NCBI GenBank assembly: GCA_015234115.1
Contig: JADFWP010000003.1
Coordinates: 1 to 57,214, forward strand
DNA: 57,214 bases
Reading direction: 5' to 3'
Origin: Magnetococcales bacterium
Lineage (GTDB): Bacteria; Pseudomonadota; Magnetococcia; Magnetococcales; Magnetaquicoccaceae
Shown here: positions 33,505 through 43,209 of the stretch, in pieces
Position numbering within the stretch: position 1 is the first letter of the stretch
How the letters are laid out: each line of letters starts with the position of its first letter
The notes under the pieces: model-generated
Databases searched by the model: none
What the model was told of the DNA's origin: nothing
Seen by the model: only the letters and a program-made list of their open reading frames with translations
Program-made: the position numbers and the translations under genes

Positions 33505-33912
33505 ATGAACACCACCACCCAAGAACCCGAAGTCCGTCGCGTCGCGTCCCGGCAGGCCGGTTTCACCCTGATCGAGTTGATCATGGTGATCGTCATCCTG
33601 GGCATTCTGGCCGCTGTGGCTGTGCCCAAATTCACGGATCTGAGCGGAGAAGCCGAAGTGGCCGCAGCCAATGGCGTCTTTGCCGGCGCCCAGTCGGCGG
33701 CATCCACCAACTTCGCGGCCAATCGCGCGGGCAAGAATCTCCCACTGATCACCGACGCCACGAAATTGACGGACGCCATGGACGGTATCCCCACGGGCTG
33801 GACCGTCAGCGGCAACAATCTGAGCTATGCCGGAAAAGCAACCACCTACACGATCACCGTTGCTGCGGAGACCGCCACCACCCGCGCAACGCTGACCAAG
33901 ACCGGATTCTGA
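33505..33912 (+). CDS. MSHA-type pilin, second of two (MshA-like major pilin candidate)
   Basis: 135 residues from ATG 33505 (SD GAGGAG). QAGFTLIELIMVIVILGILAAVAV is a class III prepilin cleavage site and helix. The sequence SGEAEVAAANGVFAGAQSAA is collinear with the upstream pilin. The strong SD and separate spacing (131 bp after the first) suit high expression as the major subunit. It lies 131 bp downstream of the first pilin. Peptidase PilD and the assembly ATPase are not in the window. Confidence 0.86.
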   Translation: MNTTTQEPEVRRVASRQAGFTLIELIMVIVILGILAAVAVPKFTDLSGEAEVAAANGVFAGAQSAASTNFAANRAGKNLPLITDATKLTDAMDGIPTGWTVSGNNLSYAGKATTYTITVAAETATTRATLTKTGF

Positions 33913-33916
33913 GTTG

Positions 33917-34366
33917 ATGGTCGGCATTTGGCGACCAGGATCAGGTTGGCGCTGCCACGACCAGAAGGGTTTCTCGTTGCTGGAACTGGTGATGGTGATG
34001 ACCATCGTCGGGATCGTCGGCGTCTTCGCGGGAACCAAATGGCAAGGCGATCTGACCCTGTACACCAAGGCCGATCAAATGGTGAACGACATCCGTCGCG
34101 CCCAGGCTCTGGCCATGACCAAGAATGGCGGCAATTACACCATTCTGCGCATCGGATCCGATTCCTATCGGATTCAGGACAGTCTGGGCGTGCCGGTCGA
34201 TCCCCAGGCCACGGTGTTGAGTGGGGTCACCATCCCGAACTTCAGCTTCACCTTCGACACTCGGGGTGATCCGGGACCGACCACACGGGAGTTGCAACTG
34301 ACCCAGGAGGGCCAAAGCGTGACCATCCGCATTATTGGCAATACTGGAGCCGTACAACGGTTATAA
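33917..34366 (+). CDS. MshC-like minor pilin (GspH-type)
   Basis: 149 residues from ATG 33917 (adjacent TTG at 33914 possible), 4 bp after the previous stop. The cleavage region is QKGFSLLELVMVMTIVGIVG. The remainder follows the GspH/MshC pattern with ADQMVNDIRRAQALAMTKNGG and a C-terminal strand VTIRIIGNTGAVQ. Minor pilins of this type initiate fibre assembly. The predicted leader is long (about 18 residues). Confidence 0.75.
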   Translation: MVGIWRPGSGWRCHDQKGFSLLELVMVMTIVGIVGVFAGTKWQGDLTLYTKADQMVNDIRRAQALAMTKNGGNYTILRIGSDSYRIQDSLGVPVDPQATVLSGVTIPNFSFTFDTRGDPGPTTRELQLTQEGQSVTIRIIGNTGAVQRL

Positions 34367-34376
34367 GGAGCCTGCC

Positions 34377-34841
34377 GTGCCCAGCAAACGCAAAGCGGGC
34401 GGTTTTTCCCTGATCGAGCTGATCTTTTTCATCGTGATCTCGGGAATTACCCTGGTTGGAATCGTGCCCCTCTATACCACGGTACTCACCAACTTGCACG
34501 TCCACAGCGATATCGTGCAGGCCGAGTACCTGGGATGGGAGATGGCCGAAACGCTCCAGTCCGCTTACAACAAAGGAGATGGCTTCCTTGATCTGACCGA
34601 AGCCAAATTCCCCACACAAACCGGTATCGATCTCGGCGGCACCTTGAAATTTGACCGGCTGGTCGAGGTCGAAGGAATGATCCCTGGCAGACTCCCCAAC
34701 CCGTGCACCGGGCAGGAATATGCCGGAGAGCCGTACAAATGTTTGACCGTGATCGTGAAACAGGCTGGAACCAATCAGGAACTGTTCCGTGTCCGGATGA
34801 TCAATTCCGACATCAAAAACACGTTGGGGATTGCACCATGA
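34377..34841 (+). CDS. MshD-like minor pilin
   Basis: 154 residues, GTG start with AAGGAG and a 6-nt spacer. GGFSLIELIFFIVISGITLVG is the prepilin site and helix, followed by HSDIVQAEYLGWEMAE and a Cys pair (PCTGQEYAGEPYKC), which is common in MshD proteins. It follows mshC by 10 bp and overlaps the next gene as ATGA. Confidence 0.78.
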   Translation: MPSKRKAGGFSLIELIFFIVISGITLVGIVPLYTTVLTNLHVHSDIVQAEYLGWEMAETLQSAYNKGDGFLDLTEAKFPTQTGIDLGGTLKFDRLVEVEGMIPGRLPNPCTGQEYAGEPYKCLTVIVKQAGTNQELFRVRMINSDIKNTLGIAP

Positions 34842-35392
34842 CTCTCCATCAGCCCATAAGAAAAGCAACCCATCACCGATCAGCCGGTTTTTCGTTGCTC
34901 GAAATGGTGATGACGATCACGATCTTAAGCATCGTCGCGGGCGTGGGTACGGTGGGCATGAGCAATGCCTTCAGTGCCTATCTCACGGCCCGAACCATCG
35001 AACCCCTTGCCAGCAACGCCAGGCTGGCCCTGGAACGGCTGCGTCGGGAACTCCAATCCGCCCAATCCTGTACCGGAATCAGTCAACCCAATGGTGCGGG
35101 AACGCTGCAATTCACCAATGACCGGGGGAGCGTCATTCTGGTCAACCAGGGAGCCATCCCCACCAACGCCATCTACATGCGGTTCGATGGCGGTGCCGAA
35201 GAGTGGCTGCTGGCGCCCAGCGTGGAGGCAAACAGCTTGCGCTTCCAGGTGTCACCCTGCACCCTGGCAGGTCCGCCCCCCACAACGACACCCGGTTTGG
35301 TGACCATCTCGTTCACCATGACCGCCACCACGATCGACAACAAAATACTCAAGCTACCCTTCAGAACAGCCGTTTATGTAAGGAGCACATAA
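34838..35392 (+). CDS. MshO-like minor pilin (PilW/GspJ type)
   Basis: 184 residues with its ATG in the stop of the previous gene. SAGFSLLEMVMTITILSIVAG is the prepilin segment. ARLALERLRRELQSAQSCTG is typical of GspJ/PilW/MshO proteins. It ends RTAVYVRST just before the next gene, so expression is coupled. It probably caps the pilus tip with MshD and MshP. Confidence 0.78.
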   Translation: MTLHQPIRKATHHRSAGFSLLEMVMTITILSIVAGVGTVGMSNAFSAYLTARTIEPLASNARLALERLRRELQSAQSCTGISQPNGAGTLQFTNDRGSVILVNQGAIPTNAIYMRFDGGAEEWLLAPSVEANSLRFQVSPCTLAGPPPTTTPGLVTISFTMTATTIDNKILKLPFRTAVYVRST

Positions 35393-35393
35393 A

Positions 35394-36725
35394 ATGAACA
35401 CCCATGCGCGACAACGAGGTGCCCTTGTTGTTATCGCCATGATCCTTCTTGCTGGTGTAGCCGCCATGGGCGGCTCGCTGGCCAAAATGCAGATCAGTGG
35501 CGTGGATGTGGCCGCTGAATACAGCAGCGGCAACAAGTCGTTCAATCTGGCCGAAACTGCCATTCAGATGGGCCTCAAACAGTTCAAAGATGCCGAATGT
35601 GACCCGAGTGCCGTCACCGGAGCAGCCGAAGAAGACCCTGTGACCGGCTCCACCACCGTCACCCAATCCCTGGGCGAAATGGGCAATGTCCAGCTTATCT
35701 TTTGCCCGATGGATGGCTCCTGCTATCCCGACTCGTTGATGCCGGATGACGAGGATGTCAACCAGGGAACAACCGAATCCGCCGATCCTCCGGATGCCGT
35801 CCATGAATACTGGCATCACAAGCACGGTAAACATGCCGGCTGGTTCAAATGGCTGGCCTACCGACAAAACTACCGCCATCACCATTTCCGCTACTCGGAT
35901 CGCAGGGAACACTGGCGCAAGGTTCAACACCATCGCAAAGAGTGCCATGGCCCGCGCCATCGGCACCACAACAACTATGACTACCGCTGCATGGCCGGTG
36001 GCAGCAACACGGCGGACGAAGATTCGGTCAACTACTGGATGCTGACCGCCGTGGATACCAGCACCGGCAAACAGCGCAAGGTAAGCCAGGTGTTCAGTTG
36101 CGAGTCGGGTCCGGAAAATACCGGCAATCTCTTCACCGGCTCCAACTATGCCCCCTGGAACCCCAAGGCCATGATCACCCAGGCCACGGGCAAGGCCACC
36201 TTTGGCGCGATCAGCAGTGGTTCCTCTGCGAACATGGCGGTTCAGGTCGCGGACGCAAGCACCATGGTCCTGCCCGAGGATGGCGGCCAGGATGTCTGGT
36301 TCCACGGCACCTTCAAAATCCCGGCACCCACAGGAAGTTCTCTCAAACTCACCATGACAGTTCGGGATAACTACTACTGGGGCTTCACCCGCACGATTCT
36401 ATGCGGCGACAAGAGCAATCTCCCGGGCGGCATGTCATTGACCAAACTCAACAACCAAACTCTCCGTTGTGAGCAGACCGTTTTCTCGGATGTCAAGAGC
36501 CGGATTGACATCAAGTGTGATGGCAGCGTGGATGCGGATTGCAACATCAGCCAGGGCAAGTTGCACTTCAACCTCGGCAAACTGGATACCGCCAGAATCC
36601 GCACCATCCGGTTTGACGGGAAAAATACCGAGTTGTATGACGCCTTCCTGGGAGACAAGAATGGCGGAACCGAGGCCACAGCCAAGCCCACGTTGAATCT
36701 TGGGCAATGGGTGGATGACCTGTAA
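35394..36725 (+). CDS. MshP-like protein with a histidine-rich insertion
   Basis: 443 residues, much longer than typical MshP (about 140-200). The N-terminus RQRGALVVIAMILLAGVAA has no consensus prepilin Glu at +5, as is usual for PilX/MshP-type proteins. Residues about 137-195 hold 15 histidines in about 58 residues, including YWHHKHGKH, RHHHFRY and VQHHRKECHGPRHRHH, which could bind Ni, Zn, Cu or Fe. The C-terminal 200 residues look like a beta-rich extracellular domain with cysteines. It closes the mshB-A-C-D-O-P series. Confidence 0.72.
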   Translation: MNTHARQRGALVVIAMILLAGVAAMGGSLAKMQISGVDVAAEYSSGNKSFNLAETAIQMGLKQFKDAECDPSAVTGAAEEDPVTGSTTVTQSLGEMGNVQLIFCPMDGSCYPDSLMPDDEDVNQGTTESADPPDAVHEYWHHKHGKHAGWFKWLAYRQNYRHHHFRYSDRREHWRKVQHHRKECHGPRHRHHNNYDYRCMAGGSNTADEDSVNYWMLTAVDTSTGKQRKVSQVFSCESGPENTGNLFTGSNYAPWNPKAMITQATGKATFGAISSGSSANMAVQVADASTMVLPEDGGQDVWFHGTFKIPAPTGSSLKLTMTVRDNYYWGFTRTILCGDKSNLPGGMSLTKLNNQTLRCEQTVFSDVKSRIDIKCDGSVDADCNISQGKLHFNLGKLDTARIRTIRFDGKNTELYDAFLGDKNGGTEATAKPTLNLGQWVDDL

Positions 36726-36783
36726 CAAAGAGCTTTATCCTGCCGGGCAGCCAAAGGGATGCCCGGCAGGCATTCTGGTCAAA

Positions 36784-36904
36784 GGCGTCGCCTGCGGCGA
36801 CCAGGGGGCGCGCCTGGGGCAAAGCGCGCCAAAATCAAAGACAAAAGTCCCAAGGGGCTTCGCCCCTGGACCCCACCAGGGGCCACTGGCCCCTGGACCC
36901 CGTT
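36784..36904. repeat. Dispersed REP-like palindromic element, copy B
   Basis: About 121 bp between the converging pilin operon and clpA. It carries GGCGTCGCCTGCGGCGACC, GGGGCTTCGCCCC and CCAGGGGCCACTGGCCCCTGG hairpins. It aligns along its length with 20945-21058 but is more regular. It probably serves as the bidirectional terminator here. Confidence 0.88.
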
Positions 36905-36918
36905 GACTCAGGATCAAG

Positions 36919-39216
36919 TCATTCCGACCCGGTTGCATCCCCCCGCGTCTGCGGCTCGATCTCCAACTCCAACTGGTCCGCCTTGACCCGCACCACCACC
37001 TGCCCCCCCTGCCGCAACTTGCCAAACAACAGTTCATCCGCCAGACGCTGACGAATCTGCTCCTTGATCAGCCGCTCCATGGGTCGTGCGCCGTTCTTGC
37101 GGTCATAACCACGTTCGGCCAACCAATGCCGCCCCTCTTCGTCCACCGTCAGAGTCACCTGCTGCTGCCCCAAATCCCGATCCAAGGCAGAGAGGAATTT
37201 CTCGGTCACTTGCAGAATCACTGCCGGCTCCAGATGGGCAAACGGCACGATGGCATCCAACCGATTGCGGAACTCCGGTGAAAAGAGCCGTTTGATCTCC
37301 TTCATCTCGTCCCCGTGGTGATCCTGCTTGACGAACCCCATCGAGGAACGATCCAGATCCTGGGCACCGGCATTGGTGGTCATGATCAGAATCACATTGC
37401 GAAAATCCGCCCGACGACCATTATTGTCCGTCAACGAACCATGATCCATCACCTGCAACAACAGGTTGAAAACATCCAGATGCGCCTTCTCCACCTCGTC
37501 CAGCAACAACACGGCATGGGGATTCTTGGTGACCGCCTCGGTGAGCAGTCCGGCCTGCTCGAATCCCACATAACCCGGCGGCGCGCCAATCAGACGCGAC
37601 ACCGTATGACGCTCCATGTATTCGCTCATGTCAAAACGAATCAGCTCCACCGCCAACTCCCGCGCCAGCAGTTTGGCCAACTCGGTCTTGCCCACCCCCG
37701 TCGGACCCGCCAGCAGAAACGCCCCGATCGGCTTGAGGGGATTGCCCAGTCCGGCCCGCGACAGCTTGATCGCCTGACACACCATGGCCACCGCCGCATC
37801 CTGGCCAAAAAGACTGAGCAGAATATTTTTCTCCAGATTTTTCAGCAACTCCCGGTCATCATGGGAGACCGTGCGCGGCGGGATGCGGGCCATGCGGGCC
37901 ACCACATCCTCGATTTCCCGCACGCCGATCACTTTCTTGCGTTTGGCCGCCGGAGCGATGCGCGCCGCAGCACCGGCCTCGTCCAACACATCGATGGCCG
38001 AATCCGGATGTTTGCGATCGTGAATATGACGCCCGGACAACTCCGCAGCCACCCGAATGGCTGGCGCCGAATAACGAATCCCATGATGCTCCTCGTAATG
38101 GGATTTCAACCCCTTGAGAATCAGAATGGTCTCGTCCAACGAAGGCTCCGGCACTTCCACTTTCTGGAAACGCCGCGCCAACGCCTTGTCTTTCTCGAAC
38201 ACCCCTCGGAATTCTTCATAGGTGGTGGAGCCGATGCAACGCAATTGACCATTGGCCAGCAAGGGTTTCAGCAGATTGGAAGCGTCCATGGTGCTGCCGC
38301 TGGTGGACCCGGCACCGATCACGGTATGAATTTCGTCGATGAACAGAATGGCCTCGGGGATTTCATGCAAACGTTTCAACACCCCCTTGAGCCGCGCCTC
38401 GAAGTCGCCCCGGAATTTGGTCCCGGCCATCAGCGACCCCATATCCAGGGAATAAATCGCACTGCCCGCCAACAGTTCCGGAACCTGACCCTGCACAATG
38501 CGCAAGGCCAATCCTTCGGCCAGATGGGTCTTGCCGACCCCCGCCTCCCCGACATAAAGCGGATTGTTCTTGCGGCGGCGACTCAAAATCTGAAAGGTGC
38601 GGGTCAATTCGGCGTCGCGTCCGATCAAAGGATCGATTTTGCCCTCCCGCGCCAGTTGGGTCAGGTTGGTGGCATAAAGCGCCAGAGGATCTTCGGGCTT
38701 GGCCGTGGCGGGATGATCACGACGCTTTTCCGGTTCCAACTCCTCGGCATCCTCGTGGTCGTGGTCCGGATCCATGGCGCCGGAGTGCTCCATGCCGTGA
38801 GACATGGCCGCCTGCACATCCAGTCGGTTGATGTTCTGACGATTGAGAAAATGAACCGCATGGGACTGCTGCTCGCTGAACATGGCCACCAGCACATAGG
38901 CCCCGGTCACCAGATCCCGGCCCGACGCCTGAACCTGATAGACCGCCCGCTGAATCACCCGCTGAAAACCGACGGTGGGGGTGATCTCCAGGGTATCCTC
39001 CTCGTTGGAAACCGTGGGGACATGGACCTTCAAATGACTTTCCAGATCCTGCGACAACTGCCCGAGATTGCACCCGCATTGCAACAGAATTTCGGTGACT
39101 TCGGGATTTTCCGTCAGGGCGAGCAGCAGGTGCTCCACCGTGGCGTATTGGTGGCGACGCTGATGAGCCACACGAATGGCGCGATTGAGAGAATTTTCCA
39201 GATGCTTGCTGATCAT
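36919..39216 (-). CDS. clpA: ATP-dependent Clp protease ATP-binding subunit ClpA
   Basis: 765 residues. A Clp_N domain (residues 1-145, LNRAIRVAHQRRHQYATVEHLLLAL) is followed by two AAA+ modules: Walker A GEAGVGKTHL with RTFQILSRRRKNNP, and GPTGVGKTELAKLLA. The IGL/IGF-type ClpP docking tripeptide lies in the second module. With ClpP it unfolds and degrades proteins, and with ClpS it follows the N-end rule. SD GAAGGGA. clpS is 41 bp upstream in the same direction, so they form an operon. Confidence 0.95.
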   Translation of the reverse strand: MISKHLENSLNRAIRVAHQRRHQYATVEHLLLALTENPEVTEILLQCGCNLGQLSQDLESHLKVHVPTVSNEEDTLEITPTVGFQRVIQRAVYQVQASGRDLVTGAYVLVAMFSEQQSHAVHFLNRQNINRLDVQAAMSHGMEHSGAMDPDHDHEDAEELEPEKRRDHPATAKPEDPLALYATNLTQLAREGKIDPLIGRDAELTRTFQILSRRRKNNPLYVGEAGVGKTHLAEGLALRIVQGQVPELLAGSAIYSLDMGSLMAGTKFRGDFEARLKGVLKRLHEIPEAILFIDEIHTVIGAGSTSGSTMDASNLLKPLLANGQLRCIGSTTYEEFRGVFEKDKALARRFQKVEVPEPSLDETILILKGLKSHYEEHHGIRYSAPAIRVAAELSGRHIHDRKHPDSAIDVLDEAGAAARIAPAAKRKKVIGVREIEDVVARMARIPPRTVSHDDRELLKNLEKNILLSLFGQDAAVAMVCQAIKLSRAGLGNPLKPIGAFLLAGPTGVGKTELAKLLARELAVELIRFDMSEYMERHTVSRLIGAPPGYVGFEQAGLLTEAVTKNPHAVLLLDEVEKAHLDVFNLLLQVMDHGSLTDNNGRRADFRNVILIMTTNAGAQDLDRSSMGFVKQDHHGDEMKEIKRLFSPEFRNRLDAIVPFAHLEPAVILQVTEKFLSALDRDLGQQQVTLTVDEEGRHWLAERGYDRKNGARPMERLIKEQIRQRLADELLFGKLRQGGQVVVRVKADQLELEIEPQTRGDATGSE

Positions 39217-39256
39217 GGGGTCCCTTCGGTTGCGCTGGGGGTTCCAGGGAACAGAA

Positions 39257-39571
39257 TCAATTCTTTTCCATCCGGCATTGCAGCGGATGTTGGTGCGTGC
39301 GAGCGTGACGATTGACCTGCATCACCTTGGTTTCGGCGATGTCACGGGTATACACACCACACACGCCCATCCCTTTCAGGTGGACATTCAACATGATTTG
39401 AGTCGCATCATCAATCGATTTATCAAAAAAACGTATCAGCGTATCAATCACAAACTCCATTGGCGTAAAATCGTCGTTCAGGAGAATCACCTTGAACATG
39501 GGTGGTTCCTGAAGTTGGTTCCGACTGATGGATTGCAACAGGGTATCGGCGGTGAAATCAGACTGACTCAT
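39257..39571 (-). CDS. clpS: ATP-dependent Clp protease adaptor ClpS
   Basis: 104 residues from ATG 39571. [20 protein letters not shown] and [19 protein letters not shown] are the ClpS signature, including the Asn-Asp-Asp pocket for destabilising N-terminal residues. It delivers N-degron substrates to ClpA. The SD GGAG lies 10 nt upstream. The frame stays open upstream but has no family support. A 139-bp gap separates it from recN. Confidence 0.95.
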   Translation of the reverse strand: MSQSDFTADTLLQSISRNQLQEPPMFKVILLNDDFTPMEFVIDTLIRFFDKSIDDATQIMLNVHLKGMGVCGVYTRDIAETKVMQVNRHARTHQHPLQCRMEKN

Positions 39572-39710
39572 GGAACGTGTGCTCCGGGCATTTTCGTCCG
39601 CTTGAAATGCAGGGCTGGCATTGCTGAAAGGATCAGACCCAAAAAGAGCGCGGCTTTCTGGACCCGGCTCCATTCTATCCGATTCCCACGCCTGCGGCCA
39701 AAGGAAAAGT

Positions 39711-41399
39711 TCACGCCGGAGTCGCAGACGCAGACGCACGCAACAGGGCCTGGGCATTTTCCCGTGCTGCCGGGGTGATCTCTTCCCCTGCGAGCATGCG
39801 CGCCAGCTCTTCCAGACGCGCTTCCGCTTCCAGAGGAACCACCGCAACCCGCACCCGGCCATCGCGGGTGGACTTGACCACCTTGAAATGACCCGTTCCC
39901 CAGGCAGCCACCTGGGGCGAGTGGGTCACGGCCAGGGTCTGACGCCGACGCGCCACCTGGGCCAGTTTGGCGCCAATGGCCGAAGCGGTGCGCCCCCCCA
40001 CCCCCACATCCACCTCGTCGAAAATCAGGGTGGGAATGGTGACCGCATCGGCCAGAGTGGTCTTGAGCGCCAACATGATGCGGGCAATCTCCCCGCCCGA
40101 AGCCACCTGCTTCAACGGTTTCAGCGGTTCGCCCGGATTGGCGCTGATCTGGAATTCGGCCTCCTCCAGCCCGTTTGCCCGCGGATCGCCACGCACCGGA
40201 CGCAAGGCCGTGGCAAAACGGGCATTCATCGCCAGTTGCGCCAGATGGGCTTCGGTCTCGCGGGTCAGGCGGACCGCCGCCTGCTTGCGGGAGGCGCTGA
40301 GTTGGGTCGCGAGTTGCTCGAACTCCTGACGTGTGGCATCGAGAGCGGCCAACAGCCGATGTTCATTGGCATCGATCTGCTCCAGGGAATCCAATTCGGT
40401 GCGCCAGGTTTCGGCCAGTGGCAGCAACTCCTCCGCCGAACAGCGATGCCTGCGCGCCAGATTGCGAATCAAGGCCAGCCGCTCTTCCAACGCTTCAAGC
40501 TGTTCGGGATCGGTCTCCAGGCCATCGGCATAGTGGCGAATCCGGTCGCCGGCATCCTCCACCTCGTATTGCAGCGAGCGCAACTGCTCGGCCAGCGGGG
40601 TCAGGGCCGGATCCAGTCGCGCCGCATCCTCCAGTTCGCCCGCCGCGTGGGAAAGCAAACGCGCAGCCGGATCCGCCTCCCCATGTTCGCCGCTCACCCA
40701 TTCCAAAGCGGCCCGTGCCGCCTCCCCGAGCCGCACCGCATGGGCCAGTCGGGCGCGACGTTGTTCCAGCTCCTGGGATTCGTCAGGACGCAGGCCGATG
40801 GCATCGATTTCATCGAGCTGATGCGCAAGAAAGGCCCGACGCTGTTCCGCCTCCCGCGCCTGATTGCGCAGCGTTTCCAACGCCTTGTGGCTGGCATGCC
40901 AGGCGTGGGCCAGGCTGCTGACGCCACGGGTCAATTCGTCGTGACGGGCAAAGGCATCGAGAATGGCCAGATGGGACGCGGGATTGAGCAGGGATTGATG
41001 ATCGTGCTGGCCATGGATGTCCACCAGACCATCCCCAAGCTGCGCCAGGGTCGTGACCGGAACCGGGGTTTCGTTGATAAAAGCCTTGCTGCGTCCGTTG
41101 GCCGACAGGGTGCGTCGCAAAAACAACGCCTCGCCCTCCCCGTCCAGTTCGTGCTCTTGCAACCAGATGCGCGCCGGATGATCTTCCGGCAACGCAAAAC
41201 GGGCCGTGACCATGGCGTGATCACACCCCGAACGGATCAATCCTCCATCCGCCCGGGCACCCAGCGTCAAAGCCAAAGCGTCGATCAGAATCGACTTGCC
41301 CGCGCCGGTTTCGCCCGTGAGAATGGTCAATCCCGGCGCAAACTCCAGATCCAGCCGTTCCACGAGTGCGATATTTTCGATCACCAGTTGCCGCAGCAT
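39711..41399 (-). CDS. recN: DNA repair protein RecN
   Basis: 562 residues. [20 protein letters not shown] opens the family, followed by Walker [12 protein letters not shown]. Coiled-coil arms span about 150-390. The ABC signature is [14 protein letters not shown] and Walker B is [13 protein letters not shown]. RecN is an SMC-like ATPase that acts at double-strand breaks before RecA. It lies 71 bp downstream of etfA. Confidence 0.95.
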   Translation of the reverse strand: MLRQLVIENIALVERLDLEFAPGLTILTGETGAGKSILIDALALTLGARADGGLIRSGCDHAMVTARFALPEDHPARIWLQEHELDGEGEALFLRRTLSANGRSKAFINETPVPVTTLAQLGDGLVDIHGQHDHQSLLNPASHLAILDAFARHDELTRGVSSLAHAWHASHKALETLRNQAREAEQRRAFLAHQLDEIDAIGLRPDESQELEQRRARLAHAVRLGEAARAALEWVSGEHGEADPAARLLSHAAGELEDAARLDPALTPLAEQLRSLQYEVEDAGDRIRHYADGLETDPEQLEALEERLALIRNLARRHRCSAEELLPLAETWRTELDSLEQIDANEHRLLAALDATRQEFEQLATQLSASRKQAAVRLTRETEAHLAQLAMNARFATALRPVRGDPRANGLEEAEFQISANPGEPLKPLKQVASGGEIARIMLALKTTLADAVTIPTLIFDEVDVGVGGRTASAIGAKLAQVARRRQTLAVTHSPQVAAWGTGHFKVVKSTRDGRVRVAVVPLEAEARLEELARMLAGEEITPAARENAQALLRASASATPA

Positions 41400-41470
41400 G
41401 AGATTTCACCGCCCCTCCTGAAGGCGCGGTTGGTGCCTTGGCCGGACAACGCACCAACCCGTCATTCGTT

Positions 41471-42460
41471 TTACCCGGACCCGCCCGGCGCATCGCCCGA
41501 CGCAAGACTTGCGGAGGACACCACCGCCATCTCCCCGATCCACTCCGGCACCACCGCATGCAGATCCCCGGTCAAGGCGAAATCCGCCACCGCAGCCATG
41601 GGCGCCTGGGGATCGGTATTGATCGACACCACGCATCCGGCCTCCTTGATGCCCGCCAGATGCTGCACCGCCCCGGAGATCCCCAGCGCCACATACAGTC
41701 CGGGCGCGATGATGCGACCAGTTTGCCCGATCTGCAGATCCGCCGGAGCCAATCCCGCATCCACCGCGCCGCGACTCGCCCCCACGGTGCCACCCAGCGC
41801 ATGCGCCAGAGCCTCCACCGGCGCGAAACTTCCGCTCCGCTCCAGGCCCCCGCCTCCGGCCACCACCACCCGCGCCATGGAGAGATCCTCCTGACCGCTG
41901 CGGGTCGCAGGAATGAAACCGCAGGAGTGCGACAACCCCAACCCGACCAGATCCGCCCCCTGGCGCACCACCGCCGCCACAGAACCGACCGCTGCCGCTG
42001 CGAATGCCCACGGCTGCACCGTCAAAAGCACCGGACGCGCCGCAACGCGCACCACCATCCTCACCCCACCGGCATGCGCGGGTCTGACCAACGTGACCGG
42101 ATCCCGGATCGACACCACACCCGTCACCGGCGACACCCCGAGCCGGGCGGCAATCCTGGGGATGCACTCGGCACCAAAGGTCGAAGCCGCTGCGATGATA
42201 TGATCAAAATCATTTGAAACTGCGGCCACATGTTCCGCCAGATCCTCGGGCGGCACTCTCGCAACGCCGAGATGATCGCACCAGATCACCTCCGACACTC
42301 CTGTGAACCAGGCAAGCCGCTCGGCCTGAAGAGAGGCTCCGGAACCGGCCACCAACGCCACCACCCGCTCCGCACCCAGCGCACCCGCCGCAGAGACCAG
42401 ACGGGCCGCCACACCCGCCCAGGCGGGCTGATGCGGATCGATCAGAATCAGGACCGACAC
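41471..42460 (-). CDS. etfA: Electron transfer flavoprotein alpha subunit
   Basis: 329 residues from GTG 42460, overlapping the etfB stop by 13 bases. The C-terminal FAD site is GQTGRIIAPGLYVALGISGA followed by INTDPQAPMAAVADF. The N-terminal half has the Rossmann-like ETF fold. It takes electrons from dehydrogenases and passes them to ETF-quinone oxidoreductase. Neither a dehydrogenase nor the quinone oxidoreductase is in the window. Confidence 0.92.
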   Translation of the reverse strand: MSVLILIDPHQPAWAGVAARLVSAAGALGAERVVALVAGSGASLQAERLAWFTGVSEVIWCDHLGVARVPPEDLAEHVAAVSNDFDHIIAAASTFGAECIPRIAARLGVSPVTGVVSIRDPVTLVRPAHAGGVRMVVRVAARPVLLTVQPWAFAAAAVGSVAAVVRQGADLVGLGLSHSCGFIPATRSGQEDLSMARVVVAGGGGLERSGSFAPVEALAHALGGTVGASRGAVDAGLAPADLQIGQTGRIIAPGLYVALGISGAVQHLAGIKEAGCVVSINTDPQAPMAAVADFALTGDLHAVVPEWIGEMAVVSSASLASGDAPGGSG

Positions 42461-43209
42461 GGCACGAGACCGCGCGCGCGCAGGCCGGCAACCAGTTCGG
42501 ACACATTGCGCACCCGCACGCCGGGATTGCGCGGGGTGGGCGGCAACCACTCCAGCCACTCCAGTCCGCTGGACAACTCCACACCCAACGCAGCGACCGC
42601 AAGCCGCTCCACCGGCTTGGCCCGCGCCCGCATGATGGCAGGCAGACTGGCATATCGAGGCGTATTGAGACGCGGATCCACGGTGATCACGCCGGGCAAA
42701 GGCAAAACGACCGCCTCCTGCCCCCCTTCCACCTCGCGGGTGACGCGCATCCGGCCCGCTTCATCCACAACCAGCCCGCAGGCAAAAGCGGCCTGTCCCC
42801 ACCCCAGCAGACCCGCCACCAGAATCCCCACCTGCCCCTGATCCCGATCCACGGCCTGGCGTCCGGTCAACAGCAGGGAAGCCCCCTCCCGCACCGCGAC
42901 CGCCGCCAGCAGACGGGCCGTGGGCAAGGGATCGAGAGGATCCGGAGCATCGACCCGCACCGCCCGATCCGCCCCCATGGCCAAAGCGGTGCGCAAGGTG
43001 CCCTCCCACGCCGCCGGTCCGACGGAAACGGCGATCACGGTCCGGGCCGCACCGCTCTCCCGCAGTTGCAGGGCCGCCTCCAGGGCATTGTCATCGAGAG
43101 GATTGGCCACCGGACGGGCCTCCTCCAACTCCACCCCCTGCCCATCTCCGCGCACCCGGACCACCACCGCCGGATCCGGAATCTGCTTGATCGCCACCAG
43201 CACGATCAT
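42448..43209 (-). CDS. etfB: Electron transfer flavoprotein beta subunit
   Basis: 253 residues. MIVLVAIKQIPDP, LDDNALEAALQLRE, and LLLTGRQAVDRDQGQVG are ETF-beta hallmarks, the last near the AMP site. ATGA overlap with the dsbA stop shows tight coupling. Together with etfA it makes the soluble FAD/AMP heterodimer. Confidence 0.93.
   Translation of the reverse strand: MIVLVAIKQIPDPAVVVRVRGDGQGVELEEARPVANPLDDNALEAALQLRESGAARTVIAVSVGPAAWEGTLRTALAMGADRAVRVDAPDPLDPLPTARLLAAVAVREGASLLLTGRQAVDRDQGQVGILVAGLLGWGQAAFACGLVVDEAGRMRVTREVEGGQEAVVLPLPGVITVDPRLNTPRYASLPAIMRARAKPVERLAVAALGVELSSGLEWLEWLPPTPRNPGVRVRNVSELVAGLRARGLVPCRS

Noticed and set aside
17223..36725. gspCDE and the pilin cluster as one type II secretion locus
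   Set aside because: The pilins follow MSHA order and type, and lie 11 kb away in the opposite direction with dsr genes between.
37315..39315. A 666-residue plus-strand frame across clpA
   Set aside because: Antisense shadow of clpA, which has full AAA+ motifs and clpS as its neighbour.
39621..41894. A 757-residue plus-strand frame across recN and etfA
   Set aside because: Antisense to recN and etfA, which have clear family motifs.
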